Source: Paenibacillus sp. FSL R5-0912 (GTDB lineage: Bacteria; Bacillota; Bacilli; Paenibacillales; Paenibacillaceae). From it: a stretch of 64,000 bases of DNA. Below, one piece after another: positions 1 through 8,143 of this stretch (its first letter is position 1; each line of letters begins with the position of its first letter). The stretch is from positions 5,580,001-5,644,000 of the forward strand of contig NZ_CP009282.1 in assembly GCF_000758605.1 (NCBI RefSeq). The letters are read 5' to 3'. Below the pieces are notes generated by a model. That model saw only the letters and a list, made by a program, of their open reading frames with translations, was not told the DNA's origin and did not search any database. A program made the position numbers and the translations under genes.

Positions 1-378
1 TTAACCAAGTTTTTGAACCAAAAAAACATCAACTGCACAGCAACAGACGACTATAGCTGGAAGCACTATATCGATTACCCCGGCTTCGTGGAACAGGCAG
101 ATGCCAAAGCTGCCCTTCATAAATACAGCCCGGTAGTAGTACTCTGCTCTTGGCCTGTACCCAAAAACCCGTATGAAAAACATGTATTTAAAACCGATTC
201 GGTTGACTTATATATCGTTCTTGGCACAAAAGATCCTGCGGTGACTGGAGATTTCGACGCTTATTACAGCGCGGATAAGTTCACCATGGAGCTCAGCGAA
301 CGATTGTCCTCCCTCCTGTTACCCCCTTCGCCTGATAATGCTGTTTATATTTTCAGGCGGAAATCGGTTACCTCCTAG
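1..378 (+). CDS. C-terminal fragment of an unknown protein, cut by the left window edge
   Basis: The frame is open from base 1 and ends at a TAG at 376-378, so about 125 C-terminal residues are visible. A TTG at 13 could serve as a start, but no ribosome binding site precedes it and the frame continues upstream, so the true start is outside the window. The segment has a hydrophobic VVVLCSWPVP stretch and an LYIVLGT strand, and it vaguely resembles the C-terminal part of uncharacterised SAM-methyltransferase-like proteins. That resemblance is too weak for a function. A GC-rich hairpin follows at 399-422. Confidence 0.55.
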   Translation, partial: LTKFLNQKNINCTATDDYSWKHYIDYPGFVEQADAKAALHKYSPVVVLCSWPVPKNPYEKHVFKTDSVDLYIVLGTKDPAVTGDFDAYYSADKFTMELSERLSSLLLPPSPDNAVYIFRRKSVTS

Positions 379-398
379 GATCGAAGCTTCAAAGTGAC

Positions 399-422
399 GC
401 TGCAGGAATGATCTTCTGCAGC
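399..422 (+). terminator. Hairpin after the edge gene, possible terminator
   Basis: GCTGCAG and CTGCAGC form a 7-bp perfect stem around a 10-base loop, 20 bases after the stop codon. There is no clear run of T behind it, so termination is only suggested. Confidence 0.35.
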
Positions 423-490
423 CTGACTTCATTCATACATTTCAGCATGGGTATGGTAAATGTTAAAAAAGGCTTTTGGTCACTTTTTGA

Positions 491-739
491 GTTAAATGTT
501 CTATTTTCGGCATCAACAAAGGTGAGAACTTCCAAAAGAATATTAAAATCGTTGATAAACTAGCGGAAATCGCCAAAGAAAAGAACTGTACGGTACCTCA
601 ACTAACAATTGCATGGACAGTAGAAAGAGGCACATTGCCGATTCCTGGTACGAAACGCCGTAATTATTTGGAGGATAATATCAAGGCACTTGACCGTATT
701 GATGCTGTTAGTCCAAATGCATTTGGTGGTCGTTATTAA
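491..739 (+). pseudogene. Remnant of an aldo/keto reductase (C-terminal part only)
   Basis: From about 518 to the TAA at 737-739 the frame encodes a clear aldo/keto reductase C-terminus: a GENFQKN segment, then EIAKEK, then a PQLTIAW helix, then the cofactor-binding PIPGTKRRNYLEDN stretch, ending in GGRY. In the intact family this follows about 230 residues of TIM barrel. Here an in-frame TGA lies at 488-490 and no earlier part of the enzyme is visible upstream, so the catalytic Asp/Tyr/Lys/His residues are missing. There is no start codon with a ribosome binding site. This is a decayed fragment; NADPH-dependent carbonyl reduction was the ancestral role. Confidence 0.75.
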
Positions 740-1008
740 TGTAATCGTCAAGGAGACTACGAGGCTTCTCTCAGTTATCTGCACCTTCTATTCCATCCAT
801 CCTGACCCTAATCACGTCGATGAGCCCTACAGGTAATTTCCCTTTGATTGTTTTCCTGTAAGATATACGTTCTTGTATAGGCTCCGTTTTTCGGGCGGGT
901 CGCCCGACATCGCCGCCACCTCTGGTTCACTGCATTCCGGGCTGGACTTTGCCTGCAGGCCCCTCGGATTCTTCCTCATGGAAGAACCCTGTCTATCCGA
1001 GCAACCTT

Positions 1009-1692
1009 TTAATTTCTTTCAAGTGTCGCCAAGGAAACCATTACCCAGGGAGAAAACTTATTGGATAAAGTGCCCTTAGGATTGTGTATCCGGAAAAGAA
1101 AAGCTTCCCCCGCCTGATTCTTCCATACCATGTAATCCACAACTCCTTTATCACCTGTAGCCTGCAAATACAATTCTGCAAACCCGAGCGGATGTTCAAC
1201 CAATTCCCCGCTATAATCTTTAGCACTGCCTGTAGCGGAAAGCTCAGTTTTACCTTGTTGCTTCAGCGCAGTGAGATCGTATTCAGAAGCCAAGCTTTCA
1301 ATTTCCGCATAGTAGGCCGGATCCTCCGTAAGTGATAAACGGTTAGTCTGTACATTCAATGTGAAATCCCCAGTGATATATAGGGAGTATCCATCACCTT
1401 GCTCCAGTGTAGCCGTTTGCCCGCTAACCCCGCCCTCCTGTTCACTGAATTCCCGGGTCTCTGGCCGTTCAGAGGTCTGAGGATCAGTAGGGTCAGGAGC
1501 GGCAGACGCCGCCTCCGTGGCTGAAGGAGTGGCCGATGGTACAGGAGTGGCTGTAGCTTCGGCCACAGGCATAGTCGCTGCACTTGTTGCTGTTGGCTCT
1601 GTCTCATTTGTAGCTTCATTGTTGCTGCACGCGCCTAGAATTGAGGCGGATAGAATAATAGTGGCAGCTGCCGTAACTAATTGTTTGTTCAT
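1009..1692 (-). CDS. Lipoprotein of unknown function with a Thr/Ala/Pro-rich stalk
   Basis: A 227-residue protein. Residues 1-22 form a lipoprotein signal with the lipobox LGAC, so Cys22 is the likely lipidated residue and the protein should sit on the outer face of the membrane. Residues about 25-85 are low-complexity (Ala, Thr, Pro, Ser, Glu), a typical wall-spanning spacer. The remaining 140 residues form a compact domain with a GDGYSLYITGDFTL strand and a VDYMVWKNQ strand; I do not recognise the family. The ATG at 1692 follows a GGAGGAGG site. It is transcribed divergently from the LytTR regulator at 1886, so the 190-bp gap may hold promoters for both. Confidence 0.75.
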   Translation of the reverse strand: MNKQLVTAAATIILSASILGACSNNEATNETEPTATSAATMPVAEATATPVPSATPSATEAASAAPDPTDPQTSERPETREFSEQEGGVSGQTATLEQGDGYSLYITGDFTLNVQTNRLSLTEDPAYYAEIESLASEYDLTALKQQGKTELSATGSAKDYSGELVEHPLGFAELYLQATGDKGVVDYMVWKNQAGEAFLFRIHNPKGTLSNKFSPWVMVSLATLERN

Positions 1693-1885
1693 TGTATACC
1701 TCCTCCATCTGGATAATAGTTATTACCCAATATCTACAATCTCCCCCCAGAGCCCGCATCCGTCTGCATTCCAAGGATTCCATTTTGCATTTGATCCCCA
1801 TGGTTGTTTGTTCTCTTTAAAAATGCTATATACTGTTGTGAATCTATTTATAGGACATTGCGCCGGAACGAAAGGGGTGGCATTC

Positions 1886-2641
1886 ATGTATAGAGTAGCG
1901 ATATGTGATGATGAGGAGAAGCAGCGAGAGCTTGTTAAGAGGACTCTGATAGGCTTATCCATCAAGACAAATATTGAATTCGAGATAGAGTTGTTTCACT
2001 CGGGCGAGCAACTGGCTGCTCATTATGAGCGTGGCGAAGCACCCTTCCATATTCTAATTCTTGACGTGGAGATGGGTGGAATGAATGGGATTCAGACGGC
2101 ACGGAGAATCAGGGAGCTGAAGCACTTTGATGAACAGATTATTTTCCTTACCAGCTACCCTCAATATATGGTGGAGAGCTTCGATGTCATCACATTCCAG
2201 TATTTAATCAAACCGGTAGTGCCTCTCCTCCTGGAAGAGAAGATCACCAAGCTATGCCAATATTTTCAGGCCCAAGATAAGAAATTCATGGTCATTAAAT
2301 CCGGTTATGATGAAGTTGTATTAAGATATGATGATATCCTTGCGATTGAGGTTGCCAAAAGCCTAACGATAAAAAGCAAGCTGCATGTGATCACCGAAGC
2401 CCAAATCTATGAGAGCAAGGGTATTATTGCAGATTATGCCGCAGCTCTAAAAGACAGTAACTTCCTGCACATCCACCGTTCGATTATTATCAACCTGCTG
2501 CATGTGAAGAAGTTCGCCAGCGGCTCCGTTCTCATGTCGAATGGGATGGAGCTTCCTATAGGCCGGTCCAAGATCAAAGAGGTTAAAGATTACTACACCA
2601 AATTTATGATCATGAAGGGTAATTCGTATGATTCTATATAA
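1886..2641 (+). CDS. LytTR-family response regulator (AgrA/VirR-like)
   Basis: A 251-residue DNA-binding response regulator. The receiver domain covers residues 1-120, with acidic residues Asp8-Asp9, the predicted phospho-acceptor Asp60 (LILDVEM) and Lys108 (YLIKP). The C-terminal half (about 140-245) is a LytTR DNA-binding domain with the FLHIHRSIIINL and VLMSNGMELPIGRS motifs. An open frame extends upstream of the chosen start, but the ATG at 1886 begins the canonical receiver strand MYRVAICDDE and has an AAAGGGG site 5-10 bases before it. The partner kinase gene starts 14 bases before this stop codon, so the two are translationally coupled. Confidence 0.9.
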   Translation: MYRVAICDDEEKQRELVKRTLIGLSIKTNIEFEIELFHSGEQLAAHYERGEAPFHILILDVEMGGMNGIQTARRIRELKHFDEQIIFLTSYPQYMVESFDVITFQYLIKPVVPLLLEEKITKLCQYFQAQDKKFMVIKSGYDEVVLRYDDILAIEVAKSLTIKSKLHVITEAQIYESKGIIADYAAALKDSNFLHIHRSIIINLLHVKKFASGSVLMSNGMELPIGRSKIKEVKDYYTKFMIMKGNSYDSI

Positions 2642-3926
2642 CCTGCCTATAGTCCTCTGTGTGCTGCTGGTGATGTGCTTTCAAACCAACTTTTTCTTCA
2701 CTTCCGTCTTTGACAAGTCCGCCAGGAAGACTAACCGGATCGTTTACTTCATCATTTACGGTTTGCTTTGTTTCATCTATTTAGTCATTCCGATGAATTC
2801 CTATGCAGCCTCTTGTGTCGCATTGCTGATGATCTTTGGTTTGGCGCAATCCTATGAGGTGGAGATTAAGACCAAGGTCATTTTTTCTATCCTGTATGCG
2901 GTTTTGATGACGATGGTCAGTTTTATCTCGCTTTATATTTTCTCAACCTTGGATGCCATAGATTTCACTACCCTGGATTCGGGTAACGGGCAGGACCGGC
3001 TGACCTTTACGAAGGCGTTAAGCCTTAGCTGTGTGATTATGTTTGCTGTGATTCAGGTGATCAGATTCATTTCCAAACGCAGAAGCTTCTCTTTGCCTTA
3101 CCGCTACTACATTTTCTTCTTGATCGTCCCCCTGATCAGTATCTATCAGATCAATGTACTTACTGTCACCAGTGAGAAAAACATCTATTATTTCATGGCA
3201 ATTATCGGATTCCTGTTCCTGAATGTGATGGTCGTCTATATTTTCGATACGATTATTGATAAATTTCAATTCATGCATGAGAATACGCAATTGCAGCACC
3301 AGATGAATTATCAGGATGCGAATTATGAGAAAACGGTGCACAGCTTCAAATCCATTAAGCGGATTATTCACGACACCCACCAGCAGTTTCTCTACATTGA
3401 AGAATGTATTAAACGTAATGATTCAGCGGCGGCACTGGAGCATATCAGCGTTACCTTAAATAAAGTCGAGGACGCCTACCAGCGGGTGAACACCGGACAT
3501 CTCGTTATAGATGCGCTTGTCACGAATACCCTTAATATTGGACAGGCCAACGGGATCAGAATGGATACCAGGCTTCAGCTCTATTCGCTGGAAGTGAATA
3601 TTGACCGTTATGACCTATGTGTCGTTCTTGGAAATATGCTGGATAATGCGATAGAAGCCTCTAAGAAGGTTAGGGTGGCAGAGGACCGGTACATGCTCAT
3701 CCAGATTCATTCGAATGAATCGGCGCTGTTCATCCACATCCTTAATCATATGGACAAAGAGACCGCCCCCTTGCACAGCCAGAAGCCGGACCCGGAGTAT
3801 CATGGCATCGGCTTAACCAATATAGCCAGAATATGTGATAAGTACGGCGGCAACATGACCATCGAGTCCGGACATAAAGTCTTTAACAATATGGTCGTCC
3901 TCCCCTTTCACACGGACAATCCTTAG
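2628..3926 (+). CDS. GHKL sensor histidine kinase (AgrC-like)
   Basis: A 432-residue membrane kinase. The N-terminal 210 residues hold about six hydrophobic segments with no large extracellular domain, as in peptide-sensing AgrC-type kinases. The dimerisation/phospho-acceptor region is near HSFKSIKRIIHDTHQQF. The ATPase has an N-box (VVLGNMLDNAIEAS) and a glycine-rich G-box (HGIGLTNIARICDKYGG). It overlaps the response regulator gene by 14 bases. In the family, signals are usually peptide pheromones, but no agrB or agrD-like gene is visible here, so the ligand is unknown. A strong terminator overlaps the stop codon. Confidence 0.88.
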   Translation: MILYNLPIVLCVLLVMCFQTNFFFTSVFDKSARKTNRIVYFIIYGLLCFIYLVIPMNSYAASCVALLMIFGLAQSYEVEIKTKVIFSILYAVLMTMVSFISLYIFSTLDAIDFTTLDSGNGQDRLTFTKALSLSCVIMFAVIQVIRFISKRRSFSLPYRYYIFFLIVPLISIYQINVLTVTSEKNIYYFMAIIGFLFLNVMVVYIFDTIIDKFQFMHENTQLQHQMNYQDANYEKTVHSFKSIKRIIHDTHQQFLYIEECIKRNDSAAALEHISVTLNKVEDAYQRVNTGHLVIDALVTNTLNIGQANGIRMDTRLQLYSLEVNIDRYDLCVVLGNMLDNAIEASKKVRVAEDRYMLIQIHSNESALFIHILNHMDKETAPLHSQKPDPEYHGIGLTNIARICDKYGGNMTIESGHKVFNNMVVLPFHTDNP

Positions 3927-3956
3927 ACAATACTATTGTTTAGGGATTGTTTTTTT
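3916..3956 (+). terminator. Rho-independent terminator of the LytTR/GHKL operon
   Basis: ACAATCCTTAGACAAT and its near-complement pair through a 16-bp stem with G-U wobbles and a short loop, followed by a run of seven T. The stop codon at 3924-3926 lies inside the left arm. Confidence 0.9.
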
Positions 3957-4049
3957 CGTTTCAGGGTACTTCGGATCTTCTCCCTCCTTCTTGCTTGTAT
4001 GATGAACCCAGATTTAAATTTCGAGCAGCAACAGGAGGAGGAAATAAGG

Positions 4050-6089
4050 ATGAAGAAGTTGATTGCAGCCGTATTGGCTTCGGTGTTAGTAATCCCCATG
4101 GCTCAGGCCTCGGCACAGGAGAAGGGGACCACCGTGGAAGACAAGGCCCGCGCGCTGGCTTCGGAGATCATCTCCAATTATGGGGTAAGCGGACTACAGT
4201 ATGCCATCAGGGATAAAGGTTCTATCACCCTGTCCGGGGGTGCCGGTGTGTACGATAAAGCCACTCAGGCACCGGTAACGAAGGATACGATGTTTGGGAT
4301 TGGCTCGGTCAGCAAAATGCATGTCTCTGCCGGGGCGATGATCCTGGCGGATTCCAAGGCTATTAATATCGACAAGCCCCTCACTACGTATTTACCGCAG
4401 TTTAAGATGGCCGATGCCAGATATAAGGACATTACACCGCGGATGCTAATGAATCATTCGTCAGGTCTTTACGGCAGCCACTATGGCAACAGCATGCTGC
4501 TGGATGACAACGACACACAGAATCATGATGAATTACTGTCAAGGCTGGAGTCCGAACATCTGAAATCCAATCCCGGAGAATATTCGGTCTATTGCAACGA
4601 TGGCTTCCAGCTGCTCGAGCTCATGATTGAGCAGGTGAGCGGATTAAGCTATTCCGAATTCCTGGACCGGTACCTAAGCAGTCCGCTGCAGTTAAGCTCG
4701 ACCCAAACGCCGCTCGATACGTTTGACAGACAGCAGCTGGCCAGAACCTATTTCCCGGGGCTGGAGCAGGCTCTGCCCGTTGAGAATGCCAACGTCATTG
4801 GAGCAGGTGGAATCTATTCCACGGCAGAAGAATTGACCGAGTTTGCTGAAGTGCTGATCGGAAACCGTACGGATATTTTATCCGAAGCCTCGGCCAAGGC
4901 TATGCAGGCGCCTGAATATAAGAATGGAATCTGGGTACCGGATGAACGAAATACCTTCAGCTATGGTCTGGGCTGGGATGCTGTGAGCCTGGCCCCGTTC
5001 AGCGATTACGGAATCACCGCACTAACCAAAGGCGGGGATACCATTATGTATCATGCTGCGCTAACTGCAATACCCGAATCCGATATTTCGATTGCTGTAC
5101 TCTCCTCCGGCGGGAGCTCGATCTTCAATACGATTTTCGCCTCGAATGTCCTGCTGGAGTACTTGAAGGATACCGGGAAGATTGACAAGCTCCTGCCGGC
5201 CCCAACCTTCGTGCCCCCGGTAAAAGCGGCCATGCCCGCTGAGCTACAATCCTATTCCGGATTATACGGTACAGTGGGCGCAACAACTGCTATAGCAGTT
5301 AAGGATGGAGAGCTTGACCTGCCTGCTCTGGAAGGCGGACTGATCCCCGCACAGAAATATATTTATACAGGCAACGGGCAATTTAAGAGCAGCGATGGCC
5401 GTTCCGCCGTAAGCTTCGATCCGCAGAAGAACGGCAAAACCTACCTAAAGCTTAGTGCCGAGTTGGATTTCCCCGGAGCCGGCCAGATGGTGATGGTAAC
5501 CTACGAATATCAGAAGCTGGAGTCCAATCCTCTAACCCCCGTGACGAAGCAGGCCTGGGAAAAGAGAAACGGGAAAAATTACTATGCTTTGGATGAGAAA
5601 ATCAATTCATTATTTTATCTGTCCCCTGCGATCCTAACGAAGAATATCGCTGTGGATGAGGGATATGCCTCGGGCACCCGGATTGTGGATGAGCACCAAG
5701 CTGTCAATGCGGCTGAAATACCGGTCATGAACGGAAGAGATGCGTTTGATTTGAACTTCTATACGAAGAATGAAGCGGAGTATTTAAGCATTGATGGCAA
5801 TGCTTATATCAGCGAAGATGCGGTTCAGCCTATCTATGGGGGCCGGTCATCAATCAGTACGGTATCTGCTAATGGTCAAGGGATATGGTTCAAGATCGGT
5901 GAGAAATCAGCCGGAAAAACAATGACTGTGACGGCTCCGGCAAGCGGCGGCTTCGCTGTCTACGATGCCGATGGAATGATCGTAAACTTCTCTGTGGTGA
6001 CCAAGAACCCTTCGGCAGTCTTGCCGCAAGTCGGTATGGTTGTCTTTGGCGGTCAAGCAGGAGATGTATTTAAGATTAATATGAAATGA
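4050..6089 (+). CDS. Secreted serine hydrolase, beta-lactamase/penicillin-binding-protein class C fold
   Basis: A 679-residue exported protein. Residues 1-22 are a Sec signal peptide ending in AQASAQ. The class C beta-lactamase-like domain spans about 30-390: the SxxK motif is Ser86-Val-Ser-Lys89 and the second motif is Tyr181-Cys-Asn183, so the catalytic machinery is present. The last 290 residues are a beta-rich extension without a family I can name. The frame is open further upstream, but the ATG at 4050 begins the signal peptide and is preceded by AGGAGGAG. Enzymes of this fold include D-amino-acid peptidases, esterases and amidases; the substrate cannot be told. A strong terminator separates it from the kinase upstream, so it probably has its own promoter. 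Confidence 0.85.
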   Translation: MKKLIAAVLASVLVIPMAQASAQEKGTTVEDKARALASEIISNYGVSGLQYAIRDKGSITLSGGAGVYDKATQAPVTKDTMFGIGSVSKMHVSAGAMILADSKAINIDKPLTTYLPQFKMADARYKDITPRMLMNHSSGLYGSHYGNSMLLDDNDTQNHDELLSRLESEHLKSNPGEYSVYCNDGFQLLELMIEQVSGLSYSEFLDRYLSSPLQLSSTQTPLDTFDRQQLARTYFPGLEQALPVENANVIGAGGIYSTAEELTEFAEVLIGNRTDILSEASAKAMQAPEYKNGIWVPDERNTFSYGLGWDAVSLAPFSDYGITALTKGGDTIMYHAALTAIPESDISIAVLSSGGSSIFNTIFASNVLLEYLKDTGKIDKLLPAPTFVPPVKAAMPAELQSYSGLYGTVGATTAIAVKDGELDLPALEGGLIPAQKYIYTGNGQFKSSDGRSAVSFDPQKNGKTYLKLSAELDFPGAGQMVMVTYEYQKLESNPLTPVTKQAWEKRNGKNYYALDEKINSLFYLSPAILTKNIAVDEGYASGTRIVDEHQAVNAAEIPVMNGRDAFDLNFYTKNEAEYLSIDGNAYISEDAVQPIYGGRSSISTVSANGQGIWFKIGEKSAGKTMTVTAPASGGFAVYDADGMIVNFSVVTKNPSAVLPQVGMVVFGGQAGDVFKINMK

Positions 6090-6119
6090 CAGTTCCACTC
6101 TAAGCGAGCAATATCATAA

Positions 6120-6160
6120 CAGTCGCAGGGTACCGGCATGATGACGGTACTCTGCGACTG
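6120..6160. terminator. Long hairpin between convergent genes, likely bidirectional terminator
   Basis: CAGTCGCAGGGTACCG and CGGTACTCTGCGACTG form a 16-bp stem with one mismatch around a 9-base loop. It lies between the ends of the serine hydrolase (6089) and the convergent secreted protein (6168). The T-run is short (TTTC), so the call rests on the stem and position. Confidence 0.7.
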
Positions 6161-6167
6161 TTTCATA

Positions 6168-7337
6168 CTAAGGATTCATAAAGACAACCTCGTAATCGGG
6201 AAAGTCTTCCGTCCATTTGGCAATCGTCTTCGGCAGCTCAGTTGTATTCGGCACGTTGGTGTAGAACCGGACAATGGCAATATCGAATTCCTCCAGGCTG
6301 TTCTCCTCATCCGTGTCGAGCACCGCTGCCCAATAGTGGCCCTGTTTGTCATACATAATAATCGCTTCTGTCAGTGTAAACAGTCCGCGCACGCCGCCTG
6401 AGATTACGCTTGCACCCAGACCATCCAGATCCTTCGGCTTATCCAGCAGCTGCATGCTGTACAAGAACAGATCATAATCATCGCCTACCACTGTGCGGAA
6501 GGCCTTGTCTGCTGCAGCTGTCTTGAAGACACCTGTATCCTTCAGCGTGTAGACACCCTCTTTGTATGGACCTCGGGCATATTCGCCGGTGTAGGTTACA
6601 TTCGCTCCCGCAGAGTACACTGGCGAAGGGCTGGTTACATACAGCTGGCCGTTCAGCAGGTAGAAAAAGACAACAGAACCGTCCTCTTCCTTATATACAG
6701 CCATCCGTTTGCGGACCACGGCCGACTCCTCATACAGCTGGCCGGAATGGCCGCCATCGAACGCATCGATGGAAAAGGTCAGCTTATCGCTCTTGACGTA
6801 GCTGAATGTTGCATATCCCCCATAGAAAGGCGATTTGCTCGCCATATACCATTCGCCGTTCCACTCGGCAGCTGCCGGAACCTTGACACTCTTGGAAGCT
6901 GTTGCCGTCAACGCCTCTACCGGCAGCTGGCGGGTACCGTCCGGATTGCTCCATACCCCGGCAAAACCGGTGCCGGCAATCCACCAGCCCTCGAAGCGGC
7001 CCGTTTCCTTGCCCTTGGCATCATATTCATACATATTGACTATTTTGCCGCTGACATCACCTGAGAGCTTGATCGTCTTTTTGTATTTGTCGTAATAATA
7101 ACTGCCTGTCAGCTTCCCGCTGCTCTCAATCTTGACCGACATATGAATCGGCAGATTCCCGTTAATTGCGCCGGTCAGCGGCACCAGTCCGTTCGTGGCC
7201 GGACTCTGGGTTGTCGCCGCTGCGACCTGAACCGGAGCAGCCTTGTCTTGTACCGGAGCGGCAGCCGCCGCCGGGATAATGAAGAGTGCGGGCAGCAGCA
7301 GCGCGGCAGCCAGCAGTGTACCTATTTTACGTATCAT
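6168..7337 (-). CDS. Secreted protein of unknown function
   Basis: A 389-residue protein with a clear N-terminal signal peptide (residues 1-27, hydrophobic core LLAAALLLPALFIIPAAAAA). An Ala/Pro/Thr/Gln-rich spacer follows to about residue 48, then a beta-rich segment in which GSYYYDKYKKTIKLSGDVSG and the FEGWWIAGTGFAGVWSNPDG region resemble repeats of uncharacterised extracellular proteins. The C-terminal third is a mixed domain ending in DYEVVFMNP. No catalytic motif was recognised. The ATG follows a GGGAGGG site. It is divergent from the cupin gene at 7532 and convergent with the serine hydrolase at 4050. Confidence 0.7.
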   Translation of the reverse strand: MIRKIGTLLAAALLLPALFIIPAAAAAPVQDKAAPVQVAAATTQSPATNGLVPLTGAINGNLPIHMSVKIESSGKLTGSYYYDKYKKTIKLSGDVSGKIVNMYEYDAKGKETGRFEGWWIAGTGFAGVWSNPDGTRQLPVEALTATASKSVKVPAAAEWNGEWYMASKSPFYGGYATFSYVKSDKLTFSIDAFDGGHSGQLYEESAVVRKRMAVYKEEDGSVVFFYLLNGQLYVTSPSPVYSAGANVTYTGEYARGPYKEGVYTLKDTGVFKTAAADKAFRTVVGDDYDLFLYSMQLLDKPKDLDGLGASVISGGVRGLFTLTEAIIMYDKQGHYWAAVLDTDEENSLEEFDIAIVRFYTNVPNTTELPKTIAKWTEDFPDYEVVFMNP

Positions 7338-7398
7338 AATGAACCCTCCCTTTCACGCCATCTACAACAGATATATTACACTGTATGCCATGAATTAC

Positions 7399-7470
7399 CC
7401 TATAGTTGTCAGATAGACCCTCAGATTATCAAGACCCGGGAGAAAATTATCAGCAAGAGGGAACTATAGG
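7399..7470. repeat. 72-base imperfect stem in the divergent promoter region
   Basis: The 9-bp arms CCTATAGTT (7399-7407) and AACTATAGG (7462-7470) are perfect complements. Inside them, CCCTC and GAGGG could extend the pairing next to the right arm. It lies between divergent genes starting at 7337 and 7532, so it could be a regulator site pair or a leader structure. No known riboswitch was recognised. Confidence 0.4.
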
Positions 7471-7531
7471 ATAGGCCAGGAAAGAGTTTGGGTAATGACA
7501 ACTAAAAACAAGGACAAGGAGATGATTAGGG

Positions 7532-8065
7532 TTGCCAGAATCTCATCATGACAGACCGAAGCAGGATGGCTCCATAGAAACCTTCGCCTTCAAAGCCGAC
7601 AAGCTGCTGCCGAATAATCCGGAGCTTCCGGCAGTTCTGTATAAAGGTGCATTTCAGGAGAATCCGGAAAGCGCAGAACAGATCTTCAATGACAACGGCT
7701 GGCTGAACAGCTGGGTGAACGGGGTATTCAGCTATCACCATTACCATAGCAATGCGCATGAGGTGCTCGGCGTAATGTCCGGCAGCGTCAGCCTGCAGCT
7801 GGGCGGCGATGCCGGCCGCAGGGTTGAGGTATCGGCCGGAGACGTACTGGTGCTGCCTGCCGGTACGGCGCATAAGCGGCTCACCTCCTCGCAGGACTTC
7901 CGCATCGCCGGTGCTTATCCCGGCGGAGCAGATTACAACACCCGCCGGGCCACGCCGGACGACTTCGAAGCGGCGCTCCCTGAAATCGGCCAAGTGCCGC
8001 TGCCGGATAGTGATCCTGTTTATGGTGAGGCAGGTCCGCTGTTGAAGGTATGGGGAAAGAGTTGA
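7532..8065 (+). CDS. Cupin protein, YjlB-like
   Basis: A 177-residue soluble protein with one cupin barrel. The first cupin motif is visible as YHHYHSNAHEVLGVMSGS (metal-binding His residues followed by the conserved Glu), and the second as GDVLVLPAGTAHKRL. The flanking sequence, including NNGW-type and DPVYG stretches, resembles Bacillus YjlB, a cupin of unknown function. The start is TTG, chosen because AAGGAG lies 10 bases upstream and the next Met codons fall inside the domain. The substrate is not predictable; a metal-dependent isomerase, dioxygenase or binding role would fit the fold. A bidirectional terminator follows. Confidence 0.8.
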   Translation: MPESHHDRPKQDGSIETFAFKADKLLPNNPELPAVLYKGAFQENPESAEQIFNDNGWLNSWVNGVFSYHHYHSNAHEVLGVMSGSVSLQLGGDAGRRVEVSAGDVLVLPAGTAHKRLTSSQDFRIAGAYPGGADYNTRRATPDDFEAALPEIGQVPLPDSDPVYGEAGPLLKVWGKS

Positions 8066-8097
8066 GCTTCCGGATAGTTGAAAGACTTTGCGAACCC

Positions 8098-8135
8098 AAA
8101 GAAAGAGCACATCCCTTAGAATGTGCTCTTCTTTG
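8098..8135. terminator. Bidirectional terminator between convergent genes
   Basis: AGAGCACAT and ATGTGCTCT form a 9-bp perfect stem, extended by flanking AAAG/CTTT on both sides. It sits between the ends of the cupin gene and the SLH-anchored hydrolase. Confidence 0.85.
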
Positions 8136-8143
8136 AGTCAAGA

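Noticed and set aside
873-1079. A 68-codon plus-strand frame
   Set aside because: No ribosome binding site and it runs into the end of the lipoprotein gene on the other strand.
7399-7470. Known riboswitch
   Set aside because: No conserved core of any class I know could be matched; only a stem is visible.
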